Assembly: GCA_029863665.1 (NCBI GenBank)
Contig: JAOTUX010000002.1
Coordinates: 1-15,685 of the forward strand
Origin: Candidatus Nitrosopumilus sp.
GTDB lineage: Archaea; Thermoproteota; Nitrososphaeria; Nitrososphaerales; Nitrosopumilaceae
Direction of reading: 5' to 3'
Length of the DNA stretch: 15,685 nt
Positions 1 through 7,421 of this stretch are shown here, piece by piece (position 1 is the first letter of the stretch; the number at the start of each line of letters is the position of its first letter). The notes under the pieces are model-generated. The model saw only the letters and a list, made by a program, of their open reading frames with translations, was not told the DNA's origin and ran no database searches. Made by a program: the position numbers and the translations under genes.

Positions 1-917
1 ATTCACCACTTCTAAAGATTGCAAAACGTACACAAGAACAAATCTATAATCAAATTTCATCTGATTCATCTGATGAAATAAAGAGATTATTTACAGAAGG
101 AACACAAAAGATCAATTCTATAGAAGAAGCACTTGAAAATGATGATATTAGTTACGCAAAGGAGCACTTTCTTTCTGCTATGAAGATTTTTACAGAAATT
201 TCTAAACAATTAGCAATATCTAATGAAGTACCTCAAGCAGAAATAAACTCTATGAGTACTGAGATTAGAAATCCATCTAACAATCTTCAAAGATTACAAG
301 TGTATGTAAACAATCTAAAAATAATTGCTGAGAAACAAAATGTCTTAATTGATTTTTCTGAATCAGATAGATTATTTGATGACGCAAGACAACAAATCAC
401 TGATCATCAATTTGTTTCAGCAATGGAAACTATTTATAAAATTAAAGAAACCATCATAGAAATAAACAAGGATCTTCGTGAAGAAGCATCAAAACAAGAA
501 TTTCAACGTGCTAAAAAATATGTTCAACGATATATAGAACAACTTGATCGACTAATTGAAAATACCAAAAAACAAGGTGTTACTGATGAGATCATAAAAA
601 AATTAGAGACCGGCAAACAAAATCTTTCTTCAGCAGAAAACCCAAGTGAAATTGTTGAGGAAATCAGAAAAATTATGGTTTTGAAGAATCAATTCGAACT
701 AACAAAGAATGACGTACTTGAATCTAGAGTTTTACAAGCGGAAAAATCCCTATCAAGATTGTTAGTAATAAATGGAGTAGATCAGACTGTTTTGATTGAT
801 GCTAAAGATATACTTCAAAACATTAAACAATATTTGTATGAGGGCGAGTTTGATAAAGCCGATAAGTTACTAAATAATTTGATAAAACAATTACAAGAAA
901 TTAAAAACTCCCTCTGA
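1..917 (+). CDS. Coiled-coil hypothetical protein (5' partial)
   Basis: The reading frame is open from the first complete codon at position 3 to the TGA at 915-917, so this is the C-terminal 304 residues of a longer protein. The ATG at 180 is internal to the frame and is not needed as a start. The visible part is almost wholly charged and polar, rich in E, K, Q, N and I/L with heptad-like spacing and few prolines, which predicts long alpha-helical, coiled-coil segments. I see no catalytic motif, cysteine pair, signal peptide or membrane span in the visible part. Any N-terminal signal or membrane anchor would lie outside the window. I do not recognise a family. A structural or scaffolding role is only a guess from composition. 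Confidence 0.85.
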   Translation, partial: SPLLKIAKRTQEQIYNQISSDSSDEIKRLFTEGTQKINSIEEALENDDISYAKEHFLSAMKIFTEISKQLAISNEVPQAEINSMSTEIRNPSNNLQRLQVYVNNLKIIAEKQNVLIDFSESDRLFDDARQQITDHQFVSAMETIYKIKETIIEINKDLREEASKQEFQRAKKYVQRYIEQLDRLIENTKKQGVTDEIIKKLETGKQNLSSAENPSEIVEEIRKIMVLKNQFELTKNDVLESRVLQAEKSLSRLLVINGVDQTVLIDAKDILQNIKQYLYEGEFDKADKLLNNLIKQLQEIKNSL

Positions 918-955
918 TAAATTATCATAAACTTCATATACATTTTCTAAACAGC

Positions 956-1156
956 ATGAGCATGGCATCTAAAGCAATCACAGTTGGAGTAGGAATTCCA
1001 ATGATTGTAGTGGGTGCCTTGATGGCTTGGTTATGGGCCCCAATGGAAGGAGATTTTCAAAATCAGGTAGAACTAATTGGAAGTACTATTGGAATTTTGG
1101 GAGTAGTCTTCTTCATCTCTGGATTATTCTATTCAAAAGAACCTGTAATGCATTAG
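956..1156 (+). CDS. Small membrane protein, two predicted helices
   Basis: This 66-residue protein has two hydrophobic segments, at about residues 8-28 and 40-59, joined by a short acidic loop (EGDFQNQVE), and ends in a short polar tail. The pattern fits a small integral membrane hairpin protein. The ATG at 956 is followed two codons later by a second ATG at 962. A TATA-like CATATAC near 935-941 lies about 24 nt before the second ATG and 18 nt before the first, so the shorter 64-residue form is possible. It sits 38 nt after the coiled-coil gene on the same strand. I do not recognise a family, and no functional residues stand out. Confidence 0.75.
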   Translation: MSMASKAITVGVGIPMIVVGALMAWLWAPMEGDFQNQVELIGSTIGILGVVFFISGLFYSKEPVMH

Positions 1157-1166
1157 AAAGTCATTG

Positions 1167-1174
1167 AATAAATA
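1167..1174 (+). promoter_or_regulatory. TATA-like box of queE
   Basis: An AATAAATA element is centred about 27 nt upstream of the TTG at 1198. That is the spacing expected for a leaderless archaeal transcript starting at or next to the start codon. It supports TTG as the true queE start. Confidence 0.5.
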
Positions 1175-1197
1175 ATGAAAAAAATTACTATTATTAC

Positions 1198-1911
1198 TTG
1201 AAAGTACGATTGTTTGAAATATTTACATCAGTTGAAGGTGAAGGAATTCTTTATGGAACAAAGACTCTTTTTGTAAGACTTGCTGGATGTCCTTTTACTT
1301 GCTTTTACTGTGACACCAAGGAATCACTTCCACTTGATTCAGGTACTGAATATACAATCGAAGAGGCAAATCAACTAATAGATTCTAAACTCAAAAATCA
1401 GACTTACAAAGTAAATTTTACCGGAGGTGATCCACTAATTCAACATAAAGCAGTTGCATTACTTGCAAAACATATACAAAACAAAAAAATTCCTACATAT
1501 TTAGAATCATCATGTTTTGATATTGATAGATTTAATCATGTTTTACCATTCATTGATATTGTAAAAATTGAATTCAAAACAAAAGATTCTGATTTTGTAG
1601 ATTCTAAACATTATGAAAAACTAATCAACCACACAATGAAATGTCTTGAATCGTCTGTAAAAACAAGGAAAATAACTTATATCAAAATTGTTGTCAGTTC
1701 TAAAACTCAACCAAATGAATTTGGAGAATTAATAAATCAAATTTTTAATACGATCTCTAAAGAAGATATTGATGGGTTTATCATTCAACCTACTTATGGT
1801 ATTTCTGAGCCATCATTAGATCTTTTACTGAATTTGTACGATATTGTATTCCCGCACTATATTGATGTCAAAGTGGTTCCTCAATTACACAAATTTATTG
1901 GAGCTCCATAA
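1198..1911 (+). CDS. queE: 7-carboxy-7-deazaguanine synthase (radical SAM)
   Basis: QueE is a radical SAM enzyme that rearranges 6-carboxy-5,6,7,8-tetrahydropterin to 7-carboxy-7-deazaguanine, on the path to preQ0 and, in archaea, archaeosine at tRNA position 15. The protein has 237 residues, normal for the family. The short N-terminal substrate region contains SVEGEG (11-16). The [4Fe-4S]-binding cysteines are C31, C35 and C38 (Cx3CxxC), followed by DT. The SAM-contacting motif reads TGGDPLIQ (75-82), with Asp where GGE is usual. The C-terminus has the family-like PQLHKFIG. The start is TTG, supported by a TATA-like box at the right distance. folE follows 64 nt downstream and queC is nearby on the opposite strand, which fits the pathway assignment. 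Confidence 0.93.
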   Translation: MKVRLFEIFTSVEGEGILYGTKTLFVRLAGCPFTCFYCDTKESLPLDSGTEYTIEEANQLIDSKLKNQTYKVNFTGGDPLIQHKAVALLAKHIQNKKIPTYLESSCFDIDRFNHVLPFIDIVKIEFKTKDSDFVDSKHYEKLINHTMKCLESSVKTRKITYIKIVVSSKTQPNEFGELINQIFNTISKEDIDGFIIQPTYGISEPSLDLLLNLYDIVFPHYIDVKVVPQLHKFIGAP

Positions 1912-1975
1912 CCTTACCATCTGCCTAAAAATCCGATTAGGTTCAAATACTAGCAAAATTGTTTGAGAATATCAA

Positions 1976-2533
1976 ATGGATACAGAACGTGTAAAAAAAC
2001 TTGTCAGAGAATTAATCATTGAAGTTGGTGAGGATCCTACCCGTGAGGGACTGCGAGAAACCCCTGAAAGAATTGCAAATATGTACAAAGAGATCTTTGG
2101 AGGATATGACTCTGATTCAGAATTATCTGTACAATTCTCAGAAGATTCTGATGTAGTTGTTGCTCGTGACATTCAATTCTATTCAATGTGTGAGCATCAT
2201 ATGTTGCCTTTTTTCGGAAAAATTCACATTGCTTATTCTCCAAATGGGAGAGTATTTGGAATTTCAAAACTTGTTCGATTGGTTGAAAAATATTCAAAGA
2301 GATTACAAATTCAGGAACGATTAACTAAGAATATCGCTGATGAACTGTATTCTCAAGGCGTAAAAGGAGTTGTGGTTTTAGCTGATGCAGAACATCTATG
2401 TATGAAAATGCGAGGTGTTAGAAATGATGCAACACTTTCCTCATCAGCATTTAGAGGAATTTATGAAAATAAAGAAGAAAAGGCAGGTATTATGACACTC
2501 ATTAGAAAACGTACATCAGACTCATCTTTCTAG
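1976..2533 (+). CDS. folE: GTP cyclohydrolase I
   Basis: FolE opens the GTP imidazole ring and forms 7,8-dihydroneopterin triphosphate. This is the first step for pterins and, through QueD, for 7-deazaguanines. The 185-residue protein shows the T-fold signature: EDPTREGLRETPERIA near 19-34 and SMCEHHMLPF at 70-79. C72 and H75 are the expected zinc ligands and H74 the neighbouring catalytic His. AEHLCMKMRGV (138-148) supplies the third zinc ligand, C142, and H140. It is a complete zinc-type FolE, not the MptA/FolE2 type found in many other archaea. Between queE and queC its likely role is precursor supply for archaeosine, but pterin cofactor synthesis is equally served. The ATG start has a weak TATA-like CAAATACT at 1944-1951. 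Confidence 0.95.
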   Translation: MDTERVKKLVRELIIEVGEDPTREGLRETPERIANMYKEIFGGYDSDSELSVQFSEDSDVVVARDIQFYSMCEHHMLPFFGKIHIAYSPNGRVFGISKLVRLVEKYSKRLQIQERLTKNIADELYSQGVKGVVVLADAEHLCMKMRGVRNDATLSSSAFRGIYENKEEKAGIMTLIRKRTSDSSF

Positions 2534-2545
2534 AAATACTGAAAA

Positions 2546-2553
2546 ATTAAATA
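2546..2553 (+). promoter_or_regulatory. TATA-like box deciding the start of the next gene
   Basis: ATTAAATA is centred about 26 nt before the ATG at 2576 but only about 14 nt before the in-frame TTG at 2564. The spacing therefore favours the ATG as start of a leaderless message. Confidence 0.5.
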
Positions 2554-2575
2554 ATCAACATTTTTGAACATTACT

Positions 2576-2827
2576 ATGGGAGCAAATCCATATGTTCATA
2601 TTCCAAAGGAATCTTGGCCTAACTGGACATGGTATGCAATTGAATTTGGAATTGTTCTTGCAATCTCTATGTTAGTATCACGAGAAATTACAAATTCAAT
2701 TGAAGAACTCAGCCCAGAACTACAAAATTATGTATTTATGGGAATTGTTGGAGGGATTTTCTTAGCGTGGTATATTGGAATTAGAGGATTTATTCTAAAA
2801 AAGAAAATTCTTCGTAATAGCTATTAG
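2576..2827 (+). CDS. Small membrane protein, two predicted helices
   Basis: The longest frame begins at a TTG (2564), but the ATG at 2576 is chosen because the upstream TATA-like box is correctly spaced only for it. This gives 83 residues starting MGANPYVHIP. After a Trp/Pro-rich N-terminus there is a hydrophobic segment (about 21-37), an acidic connecting region (SIEELSPELQ) and a second hydrophobic segment (about 53-73). The basic tail (KKKILRNSY) should face the cytoplasm. The stop codon is only 2 nt from the queC stop on the other strand. I do not recognise the family. Following queE and folE does not by itself tie it to 7-deazaguanine synthesis. Confidence 0.75.
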   Translation: MGANPYVHIPKESWPNWTWYAIEFGIVLAISMLVSREITNSIEELSPELQNYVFMGIVGGIFLAWYIGIRGFILKKKILRNSY

Positions 2828-2829
2828 AA

Positions 2830-3504
2830 TTATTTAAGATATTTTGTTTTGTCTGTTATACCAGCTTTTTGAAATGCAGTCTTTCTATTATTACAAGATT
2901 CACAAATACCACAGTGGTATTTTTTGTTTGAATAGCAACTCCAGGTCTTGAAAATTGAATCACCCAAAATCTTCATACCTGACTTTAGTAAATCCGATTT
3001 TGATAGCCCTTCACGATAAGGTGACCAAATCTTGATACTTTTTCGTAATTTTGAATTGATCCCATCAATCTCACCTTGATTGAGTGCGCCCTCTAGTTTT
3101 TTTGCAAAAGCAGGTCTACAATCAGGATAATGCTTGTCTCCAGTATGGGCACCATATACAACCAGTGATGCATTAAGTGTAAAAGCCCATGCCGATGATA
3201 TTGATAGAAATACTGCATTTCTAATTGGAACTACAATCGAATACTCAAATTTACTAGGAATATTTCCTTTTGTACTTGTTAAAACATTGGAATCATCATA
3301 CAAGTCTTTCATAAAACCAATATCGACTATTTTATGCTGTTTTAATCCAAGTTTTTTTGCAAAAGATCTTGCAGCAGCAATTTCCGTATTTGCTTTTTGT
3401 CCGTATGAAAATGTAATTCCATACAACTCATATTGTGATTTTAAAAACGAAACTGCACAAACAGAGTCTACTCCTCCACTAAAAACAACAACTGCTTTTT
3501 TCAT
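2830..3504 (-). CDS. queC: 7-cyano-7-deazaguanine (preQ0) synthase
   Basis: QueC uses ATP and ammonia to convert 7-carboxy-7-deazaguanine to preQ0, the base that archaeal TGT inserts into tRNA. In 224 residues it has the PP-loop SGGVDS at 9-14 and VVPIRNAVFLSIS near 91-103. The substrate region TGDKHYPDCRPAF spans 121-133, and the C-terminal zinc site uses C190, C198, C201 and C204 (TWSCY then HCGICESC). All hallmark residues are intact. The start is ATG, 16 nt after the thrB stop, so it is probably the third gene of the GPN-thrB-queC transcript and not co-transcribed with queE and folE, which face it on the plus strand. No QueD is present in the window. Confidence 0.95.
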   Translation of the reverse strand: MKKAVVVFSGGVDSVCAVSFLKSQYELYGITFSYGQKANTEIAAARSFAKKLGLKQHKIVDIGFMKDLYDDSNVLTSTKGNIPSKFEYSIVVPIRNAVFLSISSAWAFTLNASLVVYGAHTGDKHYPDCRPAFAKKLEGALNQGEIDGINSKLRKSIKIWSPYREGLSKSDLLKSGMKILGDSIFKTWSCYSNKKYHCGICESCNNRKTAFQKAGITDKTKYLK

Positions 3505-3520
3505 AAACCTTCATCTGAAA

Positions 3521-4444
3521 CTATCTTCTCTTATCCGCTGCACCTTTACTAGGCTTACAAATTATTGTTTGACATTCTATATTTGCAGAAGCAAATCCTC
3601 TTGACATAGCTGAATTAATCTTTTTCAAATCCGAAGAACTTTTTGTAAACGCTATTACTGATGGCCCTGCTCCACTTATTGTAACACCTAACGCTCCTGC
3701 CTTTAGAGCATTTTGCTTGACTCTGACAAACCCTGGTATCATGTGTTGTCTTGCAGGCTCAACTATCACATCTTTAATTGAATTCCCGATCAAATCTGAA
3801 TCTTTTCTCATAAATCCAGCAACAATTGCTGATGCATTTGATAGATTCAAAACACTATCAGTTAATTTAATTTTTTTTGGAATTGCTCCTCTTGACACTT
3901 TGGTTTTCTTTTTTGGAATATCAATTTTTGGTACAGCAATACACATTCTAAGTTTTGTTGGAGGTTCTATTCTAATTACATCTAAAGGGTTTGTCCTTAC
4001 AATCACAAATCCTCCTAAAACAGAAGCTGCAACATTATCATAGTGAACTGAACCTGCACTTGCTTTTTCTCCAAAACCTGCAAATTCTACTAAAGAATTT
4101 CCATCTAATTCAAGTCCAAATAATTTATCAAATGCTACTGTAGCTGCAGCTGCTGAACCTGCACTACTTCCCATTCCAAAACCTGCAGGAATTCCTTTCT
4201 TAATTTTAATTTCAATACCTCCTTTGATTTTGAATTTTTTTTTCATGTTTTTTACAACCAAGCCTGCGGTATTGTTTTCAGGATTTGTAGGAATATTATC
4301 ATCTGTAATTATCGAAATTCCATTTTTTGTTTTGGTCAATGTTACTATATCATTAAACGCATCTATTGCTAATCCAAATACATCAAATCCTGGACCAAGA
4401 TTTGCTGTAGATGATGGTGCTTTTACTGTAATTTTTGAGATCAC
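3521..4444 (-). CDS. thrB: Homoserine kinase (GHMP family)
   Basis: ThrB phosphorylates L-homoserine with ATP, the penultimate step of threonine synthesis, in the cytosol. The 307-residue protein has the three GHMP kinase motifs. These are an N-terminal APSSTANLGPGFDVFG (9-24), the phosphate-binding loop IPAGFGMGSSAGSAAA (85-100), and the C-terminal GVTISGAGPSVIAF (253-266). The N-terminal motif with NLGPGFD is specific to the homoserine kinase branch. It starts with GTG at 4444, which overlaps the last base of the upstream GPN gene stop (TAGTG). This indicates translational coupling in one operon. The last about 12 residues are basic and not conserved-looking. Confidence 0.93.
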   Translation of the reverse strand: MISKITVKAPSSTANLGPGFDVFGLAIDAFNDIVTLTKTKNGISIITDDNIPTNPENNTAGLVVKNMKKKFKIKGGIEIKIKKGIPAGFGMGSSAGSAAAATVAFDKLFGLELDGNSLVEFAGFGEKASAGSVHYDNVAASVLGGFVIVRTNPLDVIRIEPPTKLRMCIAVPKIDIPKKKTKVSRGAIPKKIKLTDSVLNLSNASAIVAGFMRKDSDLIGNSIKDVIVEPARQHMIPGFVRVKQNALKAGALGVTISGAGPSVIAFTKSSSDLKKINSAMSRGFASANIECQTIICKPSKGAADKRR

Positions 4445-5235
4445 TAATCTTCTACCTCTTCACCTAAGTTAAGAATTCTACTCAAGGCACCTTCTAGATT
4501 AACAAATCCATCTCCTGTCGTATTAGAAATTGGAATTAATCCTTGTGCAAATCCACCTAGATTCAAACCTCGTAAAATATTTGTAGTTAATGTATAAGTT
4601 TCTCCGTCTGTTTCTTTAGCAATTGCATTCTCTAATGTATTCAAATTTGTTGACCATTGTAGTATGTCTTTTAGCTTGGTTCCAATAAGATCTGTTTTTG
4701 TTACAACATTAATTGTTGGTAAATTCAAGCGTAATCTAATTGATGTTGCAAGAAGTGCAATTGAAACAAAATTTACTGGTGTTGTAATTAAAGCTCCATC
4801 AAAAAGAAAGATATTCGTTTTTTCTTCTGATGTGATATTTTCTACAAGGAAACGTCCGCTAGAACGATATGCAAATAATTCAATTTGACCTGGCGTATCA
4901 ACAATTAAGTAATCAGGATTTACTCTATTTACCTCATTTCGTATATCATCAATTTTTGATGCAATCAAATCATTTGCCATTATCAAGGCACCATTTGGAC
5001 CTAGATCATATTGTTGCATTATAGATACAATATCTACATAATCTCTTACATCAATGTCACATGTATATGGTACATTTTCAACACCAGGATCTAAATTCAA
5101 GACAGCTGTAAATGCTCCATTTTTTGTGTAATAATCATACAACTTTGATGTAAGTAATGATTTGCCTGAACCAGCAGTACCAGAAATAAAAATTGTCTTC
5201 AATCTTGTCTGACTCTTTATTTGCTCATATTTCAA
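4444..5235 (-). CDS. GPN-loop GTPase
   Basis: This is a member of the archaeal/eukaryotic GPN-loop GTPase family (Pfam ATP_bind_1; eukaryotic Npa3/GPN1 relatives help assemble RNA polymerase II). The 263 residues contain G1 GTAGSGKS (19-26), DVRDYVDI near 62-69, the GPN tripeptide (79-81), G3 DTPGQIE (113-119) and G4 TKTD (179-182). The protein is soluble and expected to be a homodimer. The frame starts at a TTG (5235) with a TATA-like element about 22 nt upstream. An inner TTG at 5202 would give MKTIFISGTAGSGKS, closer to a minimal family start, with AAATATGA about 28 nt upstream, so the true start is uncertain. It is first in a probable operon with thrB and queC. Confidence 0.9.
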   Translation of the reverse strand: MKYEQIKSQTRLKTIFISGTAGSGKSLLTSKLYDYYTKNGAFTAVLNLDPGVENVPYTCDIDVRDYVDIVSIMQQYDLGPNGALIMANDLIASKIDDIRNEVNRVNPDYLIVDTPGQIELFAYRSSGRFLVENITSEEKTNIFLFDGALITTPVNFVSIALLATSIRLRLNLPTINVVTKTDLIGTKLKDILQWSTNLNTLENAIAKETDGETYTLTTNILRGLNLGGFAQGLIPISNTTGDGFVNLEGALSRILNLGEEVED

Positions 5236-5441
5236 ACTAACTTGATATCACACTATATGAGAAAGTACCAAATTGTTATTGAAAAATACCATGTTTAGCT
5301 CTTTTCCTGATTAATTTCCATTTTATTTTTAATTCAAATTTGTTTGAAAAAATAATCAAAATAATTGGTAGTGAAACCAAAAACATCTAGTTCTTAGCAT
5401 TATTGATTCATTCCTCTTTACAAGTTTCAAAACCAATATCC

Positions 5442-5454
5442 TCGATTGAATCGA
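5442..5454. promoter_or_regulatory. Short perfect dyad (TCGATT g AATCGA)
   Basis: Thirteen bases form a perfect inverted repeat around a single central base, about 60 nt upstream of the TATA-like box of the gene at 5543. This geometry suits a dimeric transcription factor operator, but a dyad of this size can occur by chance in AT-rich DNA. Confidence 0.25.
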
Positions 5455-5511
5455 ATTTTTACGCCTAAAATTAAGCATAAGAATTTTGATGACTGGAAAT
5501 TTAATCAACTT

Positions 5512-5519
5512 TCATATTT
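5512..5519 (+). promoter_or_regulatory. TATA-like box of the flippase-like gene
   Basis: TCATATTT is centred about 27 nt before the ATG at 5543, consistent with a leaderless start. Confidence 0.45.
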
Positions 5520-5542
5520 GATCCCTCAAAAAAAATCATTAT

Positions 5543-6559
5543 ATGAACTGGAGACTAGTAGCTATTCCCATTACCCTAATCCCTATTTTCATTATTGCTA
5601 TTCAATTTGATATAAAACCCGAGGACGTGTTAGCTATTGGATTTTTTCCATTTGTTGGTGCAATTATTGCAATGCTGATCAAACTAGGACTTCAGGGAGT
5701 CAAATTTGCATATATTACAAGAAAATATCTTGGTAGCTTTGATTCGTTTTGGAAATTAACAGGTGTTAGAGTTGGTAGCGAATTTATCAAATTTACGACC
5801 CCAATGTTTATCGGAGCAGAATTTATTGTAATCTATTATTTGCATAAAAAAGGAGTAAAGCCTTCAAAATCTGCTTGGATTGCAATAATGGATATTGTTA
5901 CTGAAGTATTTGCAGGAGGTTTGTTATCTATAATGGCAGGAATATTTGCATTGTTAAATGGAGCATATGTAGTTGCAGTTGTTGTTTTAGCTACTAGCAT
6001 TACTGTAACATCTTTGTGGTTGGTGTTGTTCTTTTTATCCTCTAAACATACATTCCAAGTTCCACAAGGACTGGCAAATCTTGTTAAAAGATTTGGAAAA
6101 GAAAAAGGTACGAAGTATATTGATAAAACAAACTCTTGGATGGAAGAAGTATGTACTATGAGTAGAGAAAATCTAAAAACTTCTGAATCCAAAAAAATCT
6201 TTACAGTATCATTTTTGTTCTCTCTTGCATCTTGGTCATTTTACGGAATATCTTTTATGATAATTGCAATGGGAACAGGATACGTAATTAGTGCATTTGA
6301 TTCTATCATGGCAGTAATGGGTGCTAATGCAATTGGAAACTTACCTATTACTGTAGGAGGATCTGGTTTAGCTGAATTTGGAATTGTAGCATATCTAAAT
6401 AACCTAGATCCATTCAATTTTGATATCCCTGAAGGAACAGTTGCTTGGGATGCCGTCATTGGATGGAGAATTGCAACGTATTATGTCCCAATTGTGATTA
6501 CGTGGCTACTTTTGGTAAAATTAGCCTTGAGTAGAATATCAAAACCTCAAGCCACATAG
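5543..6559 (+). CDS. Flippase-like / LPG synthase TM-domain membrane protein
   Basis: This 338-residue polytopic protein resembles the UPF0104/YbhN family (lysylphosphatidylglycerol synthase transmembrane region, flippase-like domain). Hydrophobic segments lie near 5-22, 29-50, 84-100, 111-138, 141-166, 218-246, 250-285 and 308-328. A charged loop lies at about 180-218. The diagnostic-looking segment is at 262-285, NAIGNLPITVGGSGLAEFGI followed by VAYL, matching the family pattern of Pro-x-x-x-Gly-Gly-x-Gly-x-x-Glu in a late helix. Only the membrane domain is present, and there is no soluble aminoacyl-transferase domain. In archaea such proteins (for example AglD relatives) are linked to lipid-linked sugar handling. 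A role in moving or modifying lipid-linked glycans here is inference. Length is typical for the family. Confidence 0.82.
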   Translation: MNWRLVAIPITLIPIFIIAIQFDIKPEDVLAIGFFPFVGAIIAMLIKLGLQGVKFAYITRKYLGSFDSFWKLTGVRVGSEFIKFTTPMFIGAEFIVIYYLHKKGVKPSKSAWIAIMDIVTEVFAGGLLSIMAGIFALLNGAYVVAVVVLATSITVTSLWLVLFFLSSKHTFQVPQGLANLVKRFGKEKGTKYIDKTNSWMEEVCTMSRENLKTSESKKIFTVSFLFSLASWSFYGISFMIIAMGTGYVISAFDSIMAVMGANAIGNLPITVGGSGLAEFGIVAYLNNLDPFNFDIPEGTVAWDAVIGWRIATYYVPIVITWLLLVKLALSRISKPQAT

Positions 6560-6596
6560 AAATATGTTATTCTAGCAAATTCTCCCATAGAAACCA

Positions 6597-6604
6597 CTTT
6601 ATCT
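6597..6604 (+). promoter_or_regulatory. TATA-like box of the SDR gene
   Basis: CTTTATCT, followed by TTTAAAC, is centred about 25 nt before the GTG at 6625, suggesting the SDR gene has its own leaderless promoter despite lying only 65 nt after the preceding gene. Confidence 0.4.
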
Positions 6605-6624
6605 TTAAACAATTTTTTTGATTT

Positions 6625-7419
6625 GTGGGTTTTAAAAATAAAGTGATCCTAATTACTGGTGCATCATCTGGAATTGGTAGAGCAACTGCAATAGAGTTTG
6701 CAAAGCTAGGATCTAACATAGTTTTAGTTGCAAGAAAAAAAGATAAATTAGAAAAAGTTGCAGATGAATTGAAAAAATTTTCTATATCTACACTAGTTTG
6801 TCAATGTGATGTTTCAAAAAAAGATCAAGTAAAAGAAATGTCAAAAATAGTTTTAGAAAAATTTGATACCGTTGATGTCTTGGTAAATAACGCTGGTTTT
6901 GCAATTTATGGCTCTGTATATGATCTAACTATAGATGAAATAGAATCACAGATGGAAACAAATTATTTTGGAATGATTTACTGCATTAAAAATTTTCTTC
7001 CATCAATGATATCAAAAAAATCAGGTCACATTGTAAATGTTGCATCTGTTGCCGCAAGTTTTGGTTTACCTGGTATTGCTTCTTACTGTGCATCAAAATT
7101 TGCTATGTTGGGATTTTCAGAAGGACTTAAACACGAACTAAAAGATACTGGAATTGGAATTACTGTTGTTAGCCCAATTATGGTTAGAACTTCCTTTTTT
7201 GATCATACTTCATTTGAAAAAATGCCAAAATATTCTCCAACATCACTTAGTTCTGAAACTGTAGCCAAAACAATTGTAAAGGCAGCAAATTCCCCAAGGC
7301 TGGAAATTATAGTTCCATCTATAGTACGTGGTGCTGTATGGATGAAAAACACATTTCCATATCTCATTAATCCCATACTAGGAAAATCTTTCAAAAAGCA
7401 ATTAGACTCTACAAAATAA
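6625..7419 (+). CDS. Short-chain dehydrogenase/reductase
   Basis: This is a classical SDR of 264 residues. The Rossmann nucleotide-binding motif TGASSGIG is at 11-18, the NNAG structural motif at 88-91, and the catalytic residues are S141, Y154 and K158 (YCASK). VARKK after the second strand places basic residues (R37, K38, K39) where NADP-preferring SDRs usually carry them, so NADP(H) is the likelier cofactor. The substrate cannot be read from sequence. The C-terminal region (about 230-264) is hydrophobic and basic and could dock on membrane or lipid. The start is GTG at 6625. Its stop codon is 2 nt from the stop of the convergent minus-strand gene. Confidence 0.92.
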   Translation: MGFKNKVILITGASSGIGRATAIEFAKLGSNIVLVARKKDKLEKVADELKKFSISTLVCQCDVSKKDQVKEMSKIVLEKFDTVDVLVNNAGFAIYGSVYDLTIDEIESQMETNYFGMIYCIKNFLPSMISKKSGHIVNVASVAASFGLPGIASYCASKFAMLGFSEGLKHELKDTGIGITVVSPIMVRTSFFDHTSFEKMPKYSPTSLSSETVAKTIVKAANSPRLEIIVPSIVRGAVWMKNTFPYLINPILGKSFKKQLDSTK

Positions 7420-7421
7420 GA

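Larger units (their letters stand above)
5236..5542. other. Divergent intergenic region without a gene
   Basis: I see no credible coding frame in these 307 bases. The stretch is very AT-rich and carries the promoters of the GPN operon (minus) and the flippase-like gene (plus). Small dyads are visible: TTCAAA/TTTGAA at 5333-5348, a perfect 6+1+6 dyad at 5442-5454, and a weak TTGGT/ACCAA pair at 5365-5380. No tRNA or other known RNA was recognised. Confidence 0.6.

Noticed and set aside
1924..1941. CCTAA/TTAGG hairpin between queE and folE as a preQ1-type riboswitch or operator
   Set aside because: There are only five pairs around an eight-base loop, no preQ1 aptamer features, and it lies upstream of the probable folE TATA element, so it would not be in the folE message.
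1972..2297. Minus-strand frames inside folE
   Set aside because: folE has all zinc and catalytic motifs on the plus strand; the antisense peptides are low-complexity Ser/Thr or unrelated.
3134..3604. 156-codon plus-strand frame across queC and thrB
   Set aside because: It lies antisense to two genes with full family motifs, spans their junction, and its translation has no coherent domain. It is a shadow frame.
3717..4472. Plus-strand frames of 108 and 82 codons inside thrB
   Set aside because: These are antisense to homoserine kinase motifs and show no independent promoter or recognisable protein character.
5365..5380. TTGGT/ACCAA inverted repeat in the 5236-5542 gap
   Set aside because: Five-base arms in AT-rich DNA are expected by chance, and nothing around it supports a function.
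5836..6459. Minus-strand frames of 118 and 72 codons inside the flippase-like gene
   Set aside because: They are antisense to a well-formed polytopic membrane protein and arise from codon bias in hydrophobic segments.
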